Source: Glaciecola petra
GTDB taxonomy: Bacteria > Pseudomonadota > Gammaproteobacteria > Enterobacterales > Alteromonadaceae
Assembly: GCF_031846345.1 (NCBI RefSeq)
Contig: NZ_JAVRHX010000001.1
Coordinates: forward strand, 992,001-1,056,000
Length of the DNA: 64,000 bases
Direction of reading: 5' to 3'
Shown here: positions 56,184-64,000 of the stretch, piece by piece
Position numbering within the stretch: position 1 is the stretch's first letter
How the letters are laid out: each line of letters begins with the position of its first letter
Made by a program: the position numbers and the translations under genes
The notes under the pieces: generated by a model
What the model saw: only the letters and a program-made list of their open reading frames with translations
Databases searched by the model: none
What the model was told of the DNA's origin: nothing

Positions 56184-56852
56184 TTATTCTGCTTTGCTAG
56201 GCGCATCACTACTTGCTTTTGTATCGCTTTTTGCCTGTGTTGCCGCTCTAGGCTTTGCTGCCGCTTTTGGGGCTGCTTTCGGCTTCGCTGCTGCTTTTGG
56301 AGCTGCTTTAGGTTTCGCTGCCGCTTTTGGAGCTGCTTTAGGTTTCGCTGACGCTTTTGGGGTTGCTTTCGGTTTCGCTGCTGCTTTTGGAGCTGCTTTA
56401 GGCTTTGCTGCCGCTTTTGGGGCTGCTTTCGGCTTCGCTGCTGCTTTTGGAGCTGCTTTAGGTTTCGCTGCCGCTCTTGGAGCCGCTTTAGGCTTCGCCA
56501 CTACCCTAGGTTTTACTACTGCTTTAGTTGCATTTCTTTTTTCAATTAATGCAACCACAGCTGTAGTCAACTGATCTACCTTCGCGTTCAATTGTTCAAT
56601 CTTATCGTCTTGTGACTGATTCGATTTAATCCCTAAAAACTTTCTACCTTTAGCTTGGAGCTCATCTCTTTTTTCAAAAAGTTTGTTTTGAATTTCGCCG
56701 CCACGAGTTAACAATTCATTGTATAGGCTGTTGGATTTTTCTTGCGCGGCATCGATTGACTTAGCAAGAGCGTCTCTGCTGCTATCAATAGATCCTAAAC
56801 CTGCCAAAAAGGTATTTTTAGCCATATTTTCTAAGGTGTCTTTAGTCGACAT
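56184..56852 (-). CDS. PhaF-like phasin with histone-like repeat tail (copy 2)
   Basis: The 222 residues have an N-terminal phasin region (NTFLAGLGSIDSSRDALAKS), a coiled coil (KIEQLNAKVDQLTTAVVAL) and a C-terminal tail of tandem KAAPKAAAKP decapeptides (about residues 117-205), ending SDTKASSDAPSKAE. In Pseudomonas PhaF a similar H1-like tail binds DNA and helps partition PHA granules to daughter cells. Here the repeats are unusually regular at DNA level (30-base units). GGAGACATAAA precedes the ATG. It lies downstream of another phasin on the same strand. Confidence 0.9.
   Translation of the reverse strand: MSTKDTLENMAKNTFLAGLGSIDSSRDALAKSIDAAQEKSNSLYNELLTRGGEIQNKLFEKRDELQAKGRKFLGIKSNQSQDDKIEQLNAKVDQLTTAVVALIEKRNATKAVVKPRVVAKPKAAPRAAAKPKAAPKAAAKPKAAPKAAAKPKAAPKAAAKPKATPKASAKPKAAPKAAAKPKAAPKAAAKPKAAPKAAAKPRAATQAKSDTKASSDAPSKAE
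56251..56490. repeat. Eight tandem 30-base units inside the phasin gene
   Basis: Units begin at 56251, 56281, 56311 and so on to 56461, each encoding ten residues of the KAAPKAAAKP type on the minus strand. The 60 bases at 56251-56310 recur exactly at 56401-56460, a higher-order 150-base duplication. Confidence 0.92.
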
Positions 56853-56941
56853 TTTATGTCTCCTGTATAAATAAATGTTGTATCAAACCACAGTGATAAA
56901 GCGAAAAAGCATTAAAGCCAAGAACTACTTAGCGTTTTATA

Positions 56942-57289
56942 CTAAGAAAGTTCTTTTACGGTTGCAGCTAAGGCATCAACTTTTTTCGACAATTCTTCAA
57001 TTTTTGACGCAGTGTCGGTGTTATCAAGACCAAGTTGTTTACGAACATCTTCTACTCGTTGCTCTACTGAGGTTTTTGCTTTTACTTTTTCTTTTGTACT
57101 AGTTTCAATTTTTGTGCCGCGCGTTACTAATTCTTCAAACATACGCATTGTTTCGCCGTTGAATTTTTCGTATTGACTTTGGATTTCTTCAAAACCTTTT
57201 CCATACGCGCCAAGGCTTGCTAACCAAGCTTTTCTTGCGATTTCTTCTGCTGTGCCTATTGTGTTATTTACGCGTTCTAATGTTGTCAT
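56942..57289 (-). CDS. Phasin family protein (copy 3)
   Basis: The 115 residues contain EEIARKAWLASLGAYGKGFEEIQ, almost the same core as copy 1, and a C-terminal coiled coil (KIEELSKKVDALAATVKEL). There is no Ala/Lys/Pro tail, so it resembles PhaI rather than PhaF. GGAGAACTTAA precedes the ATG. It lies 89 bases upstream of the repeat-bearing phasin on the same strand and is divergent from the PhaD-like regulator. Confidence 0.9.
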   Translation of the reverse strand: MTTLERVNNTIGTAEEIARKAWLASLGAYGKGFEEIQSQYEKFNGETMRMFEELVTRGTKIETSTKEKVKAKTSVEQRVEDVRKQLGLDNTDTASKIEELSKKVDALAATVKELS

Positions 57290-57484
57290 TTAAGTTCTCC
57301 AAGTAATTAAAAAATGTCGTTATAGCTCTATGATGATGAGAATATAAACAATAGGATTAGAAAGCGCATACTAAAAATGCAATTAATTAAAATTTATCAG
57401 TTTTTAACAACAACAGCCCCTAGCCTTAAAAGCCAATTAGCTGTAGATTAGGAAATCACTTACGTTTCATTGGGGCGACATACA

Positions 57485-58108
57485 TTGAAAACTAAAGACA
57501 AAATATTGTTGATAAGTCTTGATTTGTTTAATACTCAAGGTGAACGTAATATCACAAGTGTCGATATCGCAAACGAGTTAGATATAAGCCCTGGAAATCT
57601 CTATTATCATTTCAAAGGTAAAGATGAAATTATAAACGCCTTGGTTGACAGTTACATTGCTAAAATTAACGGCATTGACCAATCTTCAGATGACAGCTTA
57701 GATTTTTACAAATACCTATTTCATTGCTTGGAAGCTATGCATTTGTTTAGGTTCTTGTTTCAAAACATTGCAGAAATTTCAGCCCAATATCCCTCTATAA
57801 CAACAAAGTTACAAAGGTTGTCTAAATTTCAAAGACAGTATCTTCGCAGTACCCTTAGTCAGCAACAACGAAAAGGTGTTTTGAATGGTTCTTCAGCTGA
57901 TCTAGACCTTTTGCTTGACGTGATCAGCCTCACGTTATTCCAAAGTCTCAATTATTATCAGATGCAAGGTGATTCGCTTGTTGATCCTAATATTGTTTAT
58001 CGCACTTTGATGACTATTTATTTTAGTCTTCAATCGTATTATGCAAAAAATCAAGACAGCGCGAAAATAAAGACTGCTATATTGAAAAAAAATCTTGATA
58101 GTGATTAA
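57485..58108 (+). CDS. phaD: PhaD-like TetR-family regulator
   Basis: The 207 residues begin MKTKDKILLISLDLFNTQGE, with helix-turn-helix ITSVDIANELDISPGNLYYH FKGK, closely resembling Pseudomonas PhaD, the activator of the phaI-phaF phasin operon. I prefer TTG 57485, 9 bases after GGGG, since it reproduces the PhaD start (MKTRDRIL); TTG 57470 is an alternative. It is divergent from phasin copies 3 and 2 (195 bases between starts), the expected targets. No phaC or phaZ is adjacent. Confidence 0.85.
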   Translation: MKTKDKILLISLDLFNTQGERNITSVDIANELDISPGNLYYHFKGKDEIINALVDSYIAKINGIDQSSDDSLDFYKYLFHCLEAMHLFRFLFQNIAEISAQYPSITTKLQRLSKFQRQYLRSTLSQQQRKGVLNGSSADLDLLLDVISLTLFQSLNYYQMQGDSLVDPNIVYRTLMTIYFSLQSYYAKNQDSAKIKTAILKKNLDSD

Positions 58109-58806
58109 TTAACCTTGGGTAAAGGGTTGTCGTTTTCGTCATTCTCAAATAAAGCCAGCATCATTTTTCGTTCTTTGAGGATGATTGGATTGATAAAGTC
58201 ATGCACATTTCCAAGCTTTTTAAAGGATTTAAACCCTTTTTCTAAAAATTCATGAAGACTCTTTACTCCCGCCACTTTTGCAGGTTTTCTTGAAAGCATC
58301 AAAATGGCAGAAATGCCTGAAATTTTAACAACTTGCGCTAAGTCTAATCCCAAGTTCTCGAGTAATTGAATTTGCTCTTCACGTTTCGTTTGGTTGTTAC
58401 AGGCTTTGTAAGACGCAAAATAGCTATTGTGGTCAAGCGTATTTTTTCCTAAATCTTGTATCAACGATAAATCTAATTCTAGTGAAAGTGCATTTAATTT
58501 AAGAGCAGCTTGCAAAGATAAAAGGGCTTTATCAGGCAACAGTTTAGCCATTTTGGGCACCACTCTGGCCAATTCGTTATCACGTTGACTAAAGTCTTTA
58601 GGGCCGTATAGTTCGTCAATGAAAAACTGCATCGCCGGCTTAAAACGTTTTGACTGCCATAAGTCATCATGAGTAACGAGTAAACGTTTAGTTTGCCAAG
58701 CTTGTAAATGACGAATATGGGTAGTTAGATTGTTTTCTGCAATATGTTTTTGCATATTTTGGGTGTGTTGCAAAGACAAAATAATGTTTTCTAAGGTATT
58801 GGACAT
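58105..58806 (-). CDS. FFLEELY-motif-type protein
   Basis: The 233 mostly helical residues contain FFIDELYGPKDFSQRDNELA, a variant of the FFLEELY motif by which this uncharacterised proteobacterial family is named. Two halves look helical, with no signal peptide. It overlaps the convergent phaD-like gene by 4 bases. AAAGGATCGCA precedes the ATG. Function unknown. Confidence 0.8.
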   Translation of the reverse strand: MSNTLENIILSLQHTQNMQKHIAENNLTTHIRHLQAWQTKRLLVTHDDLWQSKRFKPAMQFFIDELYGPKDFSQRDNELARVVPKMAKLLPDKALLSLQAALKLNALSLELDLSLIQDLGKNTLDHNSYFASYKACNNQTKREEQIQLLENLGLDLAQVVKISGISAILMLSRKPAKVAGVKSLHEFLEKGFKSFKKLGNVHDFINPIILKERKMMLALFENDENDNPLPKVN

Positions 58807-58884
58807 TGCGATCCTTTATGTAAGCGTCCTTTAGTTGACGGCTCTAATACACAATTTTACATCAACATGGTATTAAGGCCTATA

Positions 58885-58910
58885 TAAAAAAGCCCGGAAG
58901 AACCGGGCTT
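58885..58910 (-). terminator. Terminator of the HMG-CoA reductase gene
   Basis: Read on the minus strand: AAGCCCGG, loop TTCTT, CCGGGCTTTTTT, just after the stop codon. Confidence 0.88.
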
Positions 58911-58926
58911 TAATTAAGCAACAGTA

Positions 58927-60099
58927 CTATCTGTTTCTTCCCATTTTGTCATGGCTAGCAACCCAATGGCCAGCTATTACTGCGCAACCCAAAGATATGT
59001 CACCCGCCAATACGGTTGCCGCTACAATTTCGGCAAATTTATTGGCTTTACCTTTACCAACACAACCCATTATTTCTAAACATTCTTTCTGTGTAGGCAA
59101 ACCAGTACCGCCACCAAAAGTCGCAACAATCAATGAAGGTAAAGTAACAGACATGTATAGGTCGCCATTATCCAACAATTGATGCGATAGCATACCAGCG
59201 TGTGATTCAACCACATTGGCTTCATCTTGACCTGTCGCAATATATACCGAAGCAATGCCGTTGGCAGAATGTGGGCCATTATATGCAGCACCTGCCATGT
59301 GAGCTCCGGTATTTGCTAGTGTTGTCGCACCAGCTAGCATTTTGGTATCTACCTTCATCACACTTGCGAGCACTTCTTTTTTCAGAACAATTTCGGCAAT
59401 TACTCGCTTGCCTCGAGAATGTAGCATGTTAAGGTGCGAGTGCTTTTTATCAGTATCCATATTACCAGATAACATATAAAAACACGGAATAGGGGAGTTA
59501 GCTTTAATCCATTCACAAGCAATGAGTGTGGCTTTCCCGACCATATTTTGACCAGCAGCGTCGCCAGTGGTGTAGTTAAATCGTAGATATTTTGTCTTGG
59601 AAACAGACCATTGTTGAATATGTTCTAATTTACCAACACTTGTGGTCGTTTCTGCTGCCGCTTTAATTTTATCGAAATTTTCAGTAACCCAAATCCCAAA
59701 ATCCCTTGCTTGACGCGCATTATCGAATATAAAGGCAGGTGCACGTTGCATCCAACCCTCAACAACAGTTGTTTTGACGCCCCCACATTCATTAATAACC
59801 CGCATACCACGACTATAACTAGCGACCAATGTGCCTTCAGTGGTTGCCATGGGCACATAAAAATGGCCGTTAGCATGTTCACCATCGATATGCACAGGAC
59901 CAGCGATTCCAACTGGCATTTGTACAATACCAATAAAATTTTCCACATTGCCAGGTAGCACAGCAGTATCGATACTGTATTGACCAGTATGTTCTAATTC
60001 TGCGCCAGTCTTTTCTTTAATAAAATCACGACGGATTTTGGCCATTTCATCGGTATGGTCATTTTCTGCATTACGTGGAATACGCATGTCATCACTCAT
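58927..60099 (-). CDS. Hydroxymethylglutaryl-CoA reductase, class I type
   Basis: The 390 residues correspond to the soluble catalytic domain of class I HMG-CoA reductases. Catalytic residues are all present: E88 in MATTEG, K218 in DTDKKHSH, D292 in ATGQDEAN and H383 in VASHDKMGRN; TTGDAAGQNM and FGGGTGLPTQ are further signatures. It would convert HMG-CoA to mevalonate with NADPH, or run in reverse. No mevalonate kinase or HMG-CoA synthase gene is in the window, and gammaproteobacteria normally use the MEP pathway, so its metabolic role is unclear. It is transcribed alone, after a 221-base gap containing a palindrome. Confidence 0.92.
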   Translation of the reverse strand: MSDDMRIPRNAENDHTDEMAKIRRDFIKEKTGAELEHTGQYSIDTAVLPGNVENFIGIVQMPVGIAGPVHIDGEHANGHFYVPMATTEGTLVASYSRGMRVINECGGVKTTVVEGWMQRAPAFIFDNARQARDFGIWVTENFDKIKAAAETTTSVGKLEHIQQWSVSKTKYLRFNYTTGDAAGQNMVGKATLIACEWIKANSPIPCFYMLSGNMDTDKKHSHLNMLHSRGKRVIAEIVLKKEVLASVMKVDTKMLAGATTLANTGAHMAGAAYNGPHSANGIASVYIATGQDEANVVESHAGMLSHQLLDNGDLYMSVTLPSLIVATFGGGTGLPTQKECLEIMGCVGKGKANKFAEIVAATVLAGDISLGCAVIAGHWVASHDKMGRNR

Positions 60100-60247
60100 T
60101 ATATGGGTCCTTAATTGTTGTTAGCTTAATCTGAACATTCAAACTATATAAAATACTGCAAACAGTGTAGTAATATACACATTTAGTGGAATGGAAAACA
60201 ATAAAATTATCAAATAAATAACAAATATTTTACAAGCTTGGTACTTG

Positions 60248-60264
60248 AACTTGAATTTCAAGTT
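60248..60264. promoter_or_regulatory. Perfect 17-base palindrome upstream of the HMG-CoA reductase gene
   Basis: AACTTGAA, central T, TTCAAGTT. It lies 149 bases before the HMG-CoA reductase start and about 57 bases after the WS/DGAT copy 4 stop. The same 8-1-8 geometry as the palindrome before fadD, but a different sequence. It could be an operator or a weak transcript-end hairpin. Confidence 0.4.
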
Positions 60265-60320
60265 TATTTTGCGAGTTACTCGCCTAACATATCATCCAAA
60301 ACATATCTCCATCATAAACA

Positions 60321-61790
60321 TTATGAGGGCTTTTTAGTACTGCCTGACTCTTTGGCTTGAGCAGCAATACTGAGCTTTAATAAGTCTTTGTAAGCCTCTT
60401 TCATATGTTGTGCTAGTTCGTAGATATCAGGCATAAGTTTTTGACATGAAATCACACCAAAATCAAGCCAACCGTTGTAACTTTGTAAGGTGATATTTAA
60501 TGCCATCCCATGATACGGAATCGAAACTGGATAAGTACTAACTTGTTTAGCCCCAGCAAAGTATAGAGTGATGTTTGGACCCGGTACATTCGATATCAGC
60601 ACATTAGCAAAGGGAGGTAAAGAATTCGCTACCCTGGCTCGTGTTAAAGTAGATGCAATGCTACTCACTAGCCAAGGTGCGCCAATTGACGGAAAATCGG
60701 TAGGCATTATAGATTTTACGTCTGACATTAGTTCTTTGGTATGAGTTGATGATGCATTTATAGCTTTTAATCGAGCAAGTGGATCTTTGATGGTAGTTGC
60801 CAAGCTCATACGCGCCATTGACACTTGATTACTTAGTTCTGTATTGCCCTCTGGTCGCACACTAACAGGGATGGCTGCTAACATATTCTCGTCTAAACTG
60901 AGTCCTTCGTCAGCAAAATATCGAAGCATACCTTCACCAGAAATTGCCATAACAACGTCGTTTAGACTAACGTTATTTAGTTTTGCAATTTCTTTGCTTT
61001 CTGCATGCGGAATTGAAAACCGAGCGAAACTTCGCTGATTGGTAATAGTGGCATTTAATGGTGTTTTTGGCGCTAACCAGTTCATTCTTTCTGCTTTACT
61101 GCCGTCAGCGTTTCTTGCTGGTTTAATAAGATCGTATGCTTTGCCCGTCAGTTTGGGTAAGTTTTTAGTTAATTTAATCGATTGACTAATATTATGCATA
61201 ACCCCTGAAGCCGCTAATTCGGCAATGCCGTAGTTATCTCCATTGTTGGATTCTCGGCGACGTATGCGTTTTCTTGGCGGACGAGGTATAGACGACACAT
61301 CCATTATTGCTTCCATCAGCACTTGTCCGCCCATCCCATCTAAGGCTGCGTGATGCATTTTTGAATAAAGTCCTACATAACGTGTTCCCTTAGGCAATTC
61401 ATCAGGTACGGGTAAACCGTCTAGTATATGCATTTCCCAGAGCGGACGACTACGGTCAAGTAAACTAGAATGTAAACGAGCAACTAATTTATCAACTGTA
61501 TTCCTAGTCGCAGGCGGCGGCACAATTACATGCCTAATGTGGTATTCAATATCGATATCTTCGTCCATCACCCAAATTGGGTTTGCGATATCAAAGGGCA
61601 TATTGACCAGTTTTCGTTGAAAAATTGGAGCCATGTGCATTCTTTCTTGAATATGCTTACGCACGTCTTCCATAAAGTCGCCAGAATAATCAGCAGATAA
61701 CTCCAGAATAGCGAGTCCACCAACATGCATTGGTGTTTCTGGTGATTCTAAATGTAAAAATGCGGCGTCTGATCCACTCAGGTGATCCAT
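60321..61790 (-). CDS. Wax ester synthase/diacylglycerol acyltransferase (copy 4)
   Basis: The 489 residues have the active-site motif HHAALDG (146-152), SRPLWEMHILDGL, NDVVMAISGEGMLRYF and SNVPGPNITLYF. All motifs fit an active WS/DGAT. A basic loop PRPPRKRIRRRE follows the active site. AAAGGACAG precedes the ATG. It lies 32 bases downstream of the NDH-2-like gene, which in turn follows lipase paralog B closely, so the three form a probable operon. Confidence 0.93.
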   Translation of the reverse strand: MDHLSGSDAAFLHLESPETPMHVGGLAILELSADYSGDFMEDVRKHIQERMHMAPIFQRKLVNMPFDIANPIWVMDEDIDIEYHIRHVIVPPPATRNTVDKLVARLHSSLLDRSRPLWEMHILDGLPVPDELPKGTRYVGLYSKMHHAALDGMGGQVLMEAIMDVSSIPRPPRKRIRRRESNNGDNYGIAELAASGVMHNISQSIKLTKNLPKLTGKAYDLIKPARNADGSKAERMNWLAPKTPLNATITNQRSFARFSIPHAESKEIAKLNNVSLNDVVMAISGEGMLRYFADEGLSLDENMLAAIPVSVRPEGNTELSNQVSMARMSLATTIKDPLARLKAINASSTHTKELMSDVKSIMPTDFPSIGAPWLVSSIASTLTRARVANSLPPFANVLISNVPGPNITLYFAGAKQVSTYPVSIPYHGMALNITLQSYNGWLDFGVISCQKLMPDIYELAQHMKEAYKDLLKLSIAAQAKESGSTKKPS

Positions 61791-61822
61791 AGTCTGTCCT
61801 TTCGCTTTAAGCTGAGGTTATT

Positions 61823-63052
61823 CTAATACAAAACTTTACTTCGCCCTAATAGTACTTTGGGTCTTGCCTTTAATACTTCAGCAAGTAGCAATTTTTCTGT
61901 TGACAGACTGAATCTGCCAGCGATACCTGAAAGTCCTTGTTCTATCGGAAGTAGAGATGATAATCGTGCCATATAAAGTTGATAAACTGCTTCTTTTGCA
62001 GCGGCGAGGAGAGGGCTCGCTAACACTAGGTTTTTTTGGATAAGATAAGTATTAATATCGCCTAAAGACAATAAAATGGGTTTAGTTTTTGGCGTAAATG
62101 GCAACATTGTTTTGTACTTGCAAAAACGATTAATATTTTCAGCCGCGTGCAAGCCCATGTCCATCGCGTTGCTAGCTTGTTTAGGTAAGGGGGATGAATA
62201 GCTAGCAGAGTCACCAGCAACAAAAATAGAGTCAAATCCTTCCGCCTGTAAATAACGATTGACTGGCAAGCCATTGGCAACAATATTTGCATTTAGGTCT
62301 AGCAGATAATCAGGCAATTTGGTACCTGCTGTCCAAATTGTGATATCAGATTGAACAGTACTATTATCATCAAAGCAAATGCTAGCGTTTTTAACTTCTT
62401 TTATCGCTTTGTTGAAGTAAAAATGAACACCCAACTTGTTGCATTGTTCTATTATGTCATTGGCAAGTTTGCTGGGCAGTGATTGTAATATGCTAGATGA
62501 TGACTCGACGATATTTAGCTTAATGTTTGTATTTTTTGGGTATTTTCGTAGCAGTTCGCCGAGCACTTCTACACCTGTAAAGCCACCCCCAATAATGTTG
62601 ATAATGGTGCTTGTATTACTATTTATTGACGCCTGTATTTTATTATTTATGGCTAATGCATCGGAAGCTTGTCTGAAGCCAATGGCGTATTTGTCTGCTC
62701 CTGTTATGCCATAACTCGTGCGGCTATGCCCTGAAGCGATCAGTAGTACGTCATAATCTAATGTCTGCCCATCATTTAAAGACACAGTTTTTAACTCATT
62801 GTTAACCGATTTAACGGTTTGTTGAATGAAATGATGACCTAGTTTTGAGATGAGGGTAGTAAGTGGCAAGGACAAATAATCTTGTTTTTTAACATCTGAT
62901 AGCATTTCATGGATATTTGGTGTCCACTGAAAATCCGCGCGAGCATCAATAACTGTTACAAGGTGGTGTTTGTCAATTTTGCTTGCGGCAGTCAGTCCAG
63001 CAAAATTGGCGCCAATAATAATTATGCGCGATTTGTAAGTGTGAGTGGTCAA
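61823..63052 (-). CDS. NDH-2-like FAD-dependent NAD(P)H oxidoreductase
   Basis: The 409-residue flavoprotein has an N-terminal FAD motif IIIIGANFAGLTAASKI, an internal NAD(P)H motif INIIGGGFTGVEVLGEL, and the second FAD motif FVAGDSASYSSPLPKQA. This is the type II NADH dehydrogenase/AIF-like layout; substrates could be NAD(P)H and quinone. A C-terminal amphipathic region (LASPLLAAAKEAVYQLYMAR) may attach it to membrane or droplet surface. The start is TTG with AGGA about 8 bases upstream, inside the end of the preceding hydrolase gene. Confidence 0.87.
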   Translation of the reverse strand: MTTHTYKSRIIIIGANFAGLTAASKIDKHHLVTVIDARADFQWTPNIHEMLSDVKKQDYLSLPLTTLISKLGHHFIQQTVKSVNNELKTVSLNDGQTLDYDVLLIASGHSRTSYGITGADKYAIGFRQASDALAINNKIQASINSNTSTIINIIGGGFTGVEVLGELLRKYPKNTNIKLNIVESSSSILQSLPSKLANDIIEQCNKLGVHFYFNKAIKEVKNASICFDDNSTVQSDITIWTAGTKLPDYLLDLNANIVANGLPVNRYLQAEGFDSIFVAGDSASYSSPLPKQASNAMDMGLHAAENINRFCKYKTMLPFTPKTKPILLSLGDINTYLIQKNLVLASPLLAAAKEAVYQLYMARLSSLLPIEQGLSGIAGRFSLSTEKLLLAEVLKARPKVLLGRSKVLY

Positions 63053-63061
63053 AAATAATTC

Positions 63062-63847
63062 CTAATTTACACGGCTATTGTGAAGCGTCTCTGCTATTAA
63101 CTTCCAAACTTGTGGATTTACGCCTAAGCCTAAATGTGAGCTAACTACTTCAATATTATTGGCTTGTGGGTTGTAAGTATCGATCGAAGCCTGCCATCCA
63201 ACAACACCATCTGTTTTGCTATAAATAGATGTTACCGCTTGGTCGAACCCAATACAATTGCGTTGATGAACATCTATTTCAAAAGAGTCGATGTCAATCT
63301 TATTTAATGCAATGTATTGTTTTCCAATCGATGTAAATTTGGGCCCGCCTTTTATAGGTGTGCCAAGTGTAATGATTTCTCTAACAGATTTGGGGTATAG
63401 CCGAGCGGCCTCACGGGTAAGTACACCACCTAAACTCCAACCAATAAGGGTGACAGATTGACCGTTCAGTTCTTCAGCGATTTCTTCGCATCTTCTGCCT
63501 ACTCTAAGCATATCGCTATTTACTTGGCCTTTATTTCTCCCTAGTTGAGAATAGTATACCTGATACCCCAAATAATGCAGATATGTACCTAAGGGTTTCA
63601 TCGACGTATCGCTAGCTTGATAGCCTGGGACTAATAGGATGGGGCGACCGTCACCTTTTGGTGCTTTTGATAGAGTATGCGCATGCAAGCCAATAGCGGC
63701 GAACTCAAAAGGCGCTCTAACTTCAAGTAATATACTTAACAAGCTTGGTTTCTTGCATTGTGGTGGAGGTGAATGTTGTATTGTCACAAAACTTTTACCA
63801 TTATCTTTATTCTCTACTAATATGGAGAACGTTTCTCGTGAAACCAT
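63062..63847 (-). CDS. Alpha/beta hydrolase, lipase-like (paralog B)
   Basis: The 261 residues repeat the motifs of paralog A: LLVPGYQASDTSMKPLGTYL, the elbow GWSLGGVLTREAARL, YSKTDGVVGWQA and SSHLGLGVN. It is therefore a serine hydrolase of the same subfamily, probably acting on acyl esters. The ATG at 63847 has no clear ribosome site; GTG further in (VTIQHSPPP) is an alternative start. It lies 9 bases before the NDH-2-like gene, heading a probable operon with WS/DGAT copy 4. Confidence 0.86.
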   Translation of the reverse strand: MVSRETFSILVENKDNGKSFVTIQHSPPPQCKKPSLLSILLEVRAPFEFAAIGLHAHTLSKAPKGDGRPILLVPGYQASDTSMKPLGTYLHYLGYQVYYSQLGRNKGQVNSDMLRVGRRCEEIAEELNGQSVTLIGWSLGGVLTREAARLYPKSVREIITLGTPIKGGPKFTSIGKQYIALNKIDIDSFEIDVHQRNCIGFDQAVTSIYSKTDGVVGWQASIDTYNPQANNIEVVSSHLGLGVNPQVWKLIAETLHNSRVN

Positions 63848-64000
63848 CGAATCTGATTAGCACTATACTAGTTCATACTTCACAACAACTAACTAGATCA
63901 TAGTGACTTTGATGTAATTTGTGTGCTTGCGCTAATCTCTTTGGCTTATTATATCGTATACCAAGGTTTATCAATATGCTTTAGGGGGACACATTGGCTT

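Noticed and set aside
56251..56490. Regular 30-base repeats that could suggest a CRISPR array
   Set aside because: The units abut with no spacers and encode the phasin tail; no cas genes are near.
56170..56574. A 134-codon plus-strand open frame rich in Gly/Phe/Ala
   Set aside because: It is the antisense of the phasin repeat tail; the 30-base periodicity keeps several frames open, and there is no ribosome site.

Overview
The window is chromosomal DNA of a gammaproteobacterium, most likely a marine Alteromonadales/Alteromonadaceae-type organism. The evidence is moderate-to-low GC, intact rimP-nusA-infB-rbfA-truB-rpsO and gcvA-ygdD-rlmM blocks, ppsR/ppsA with a YdiJ-type dehydrogenase, a second EF-G, a TonB receptor and a tmRNA whose tag reads ANDENYALAA. 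Species assignment is inference; no rRNA or plasmid functions are present. It holds one initiator tRNA, one tmRNA and about 54 protein genes. I found no intact mobile element, CRISPR array or origin.

Layout. 1-7.4 kb: fatty-acid oxidation genes (3-hydroxyacyl-CoA dehydrogenase tail, acyl-CoA dehydrogenase, LysR regulator, MaoC hydratase), a TonB receptor and a pterin dehydratase. 7.5-15.4 kb: tRNA-fMet, a CsgD/VpsT-like regulator on the opposite strand, then the translation/transcription operon behind an attenuator-like leader; pnp is missing after rpsO. 15.4-22.7 kb: a coiled-coil membrane protein, a GGDEF/EAL protein, a large multidomain lipoprotein and a Gpr-type aldo-keto reductase. 22.8-25.0 kb: an AT-rich patch of unrecognised secreted, membrane and lipoprotein genes, downstream of ssrA and probably a decayed island. 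25.0-39.2 kb: ssrA, smpB, ratA, rnfH, ppsR/ppsA, a 50-codon small gene, ydiJ, gcvA-ygdD-rlmM and a second fusA.

39.2-63.9 kb is the distinctive part: a neutral-lipid storage region. It has four WS/DGAT acyltransferases, FadD, three phasins, a PhaD-like TetR regulator, two paralogous alpha/beta hydrolases plus a third, a patatin, a GMC alcohol dehydrogenase, an SDR, a class I-type HMG-CoA reductase and an NDH-2-like flavoprotein. An orphan ParA ATPase lies among them. FadD would make acyl-CoA, the WS/DGATs would esterify it to wax esters or triacylglycerol, phasins could coat the droplets, and lipases would mobilise them. No PHA synthase is in the window, so phasins clustered with WS/DGATs rather than phaC is the main hypothesis worth testing.
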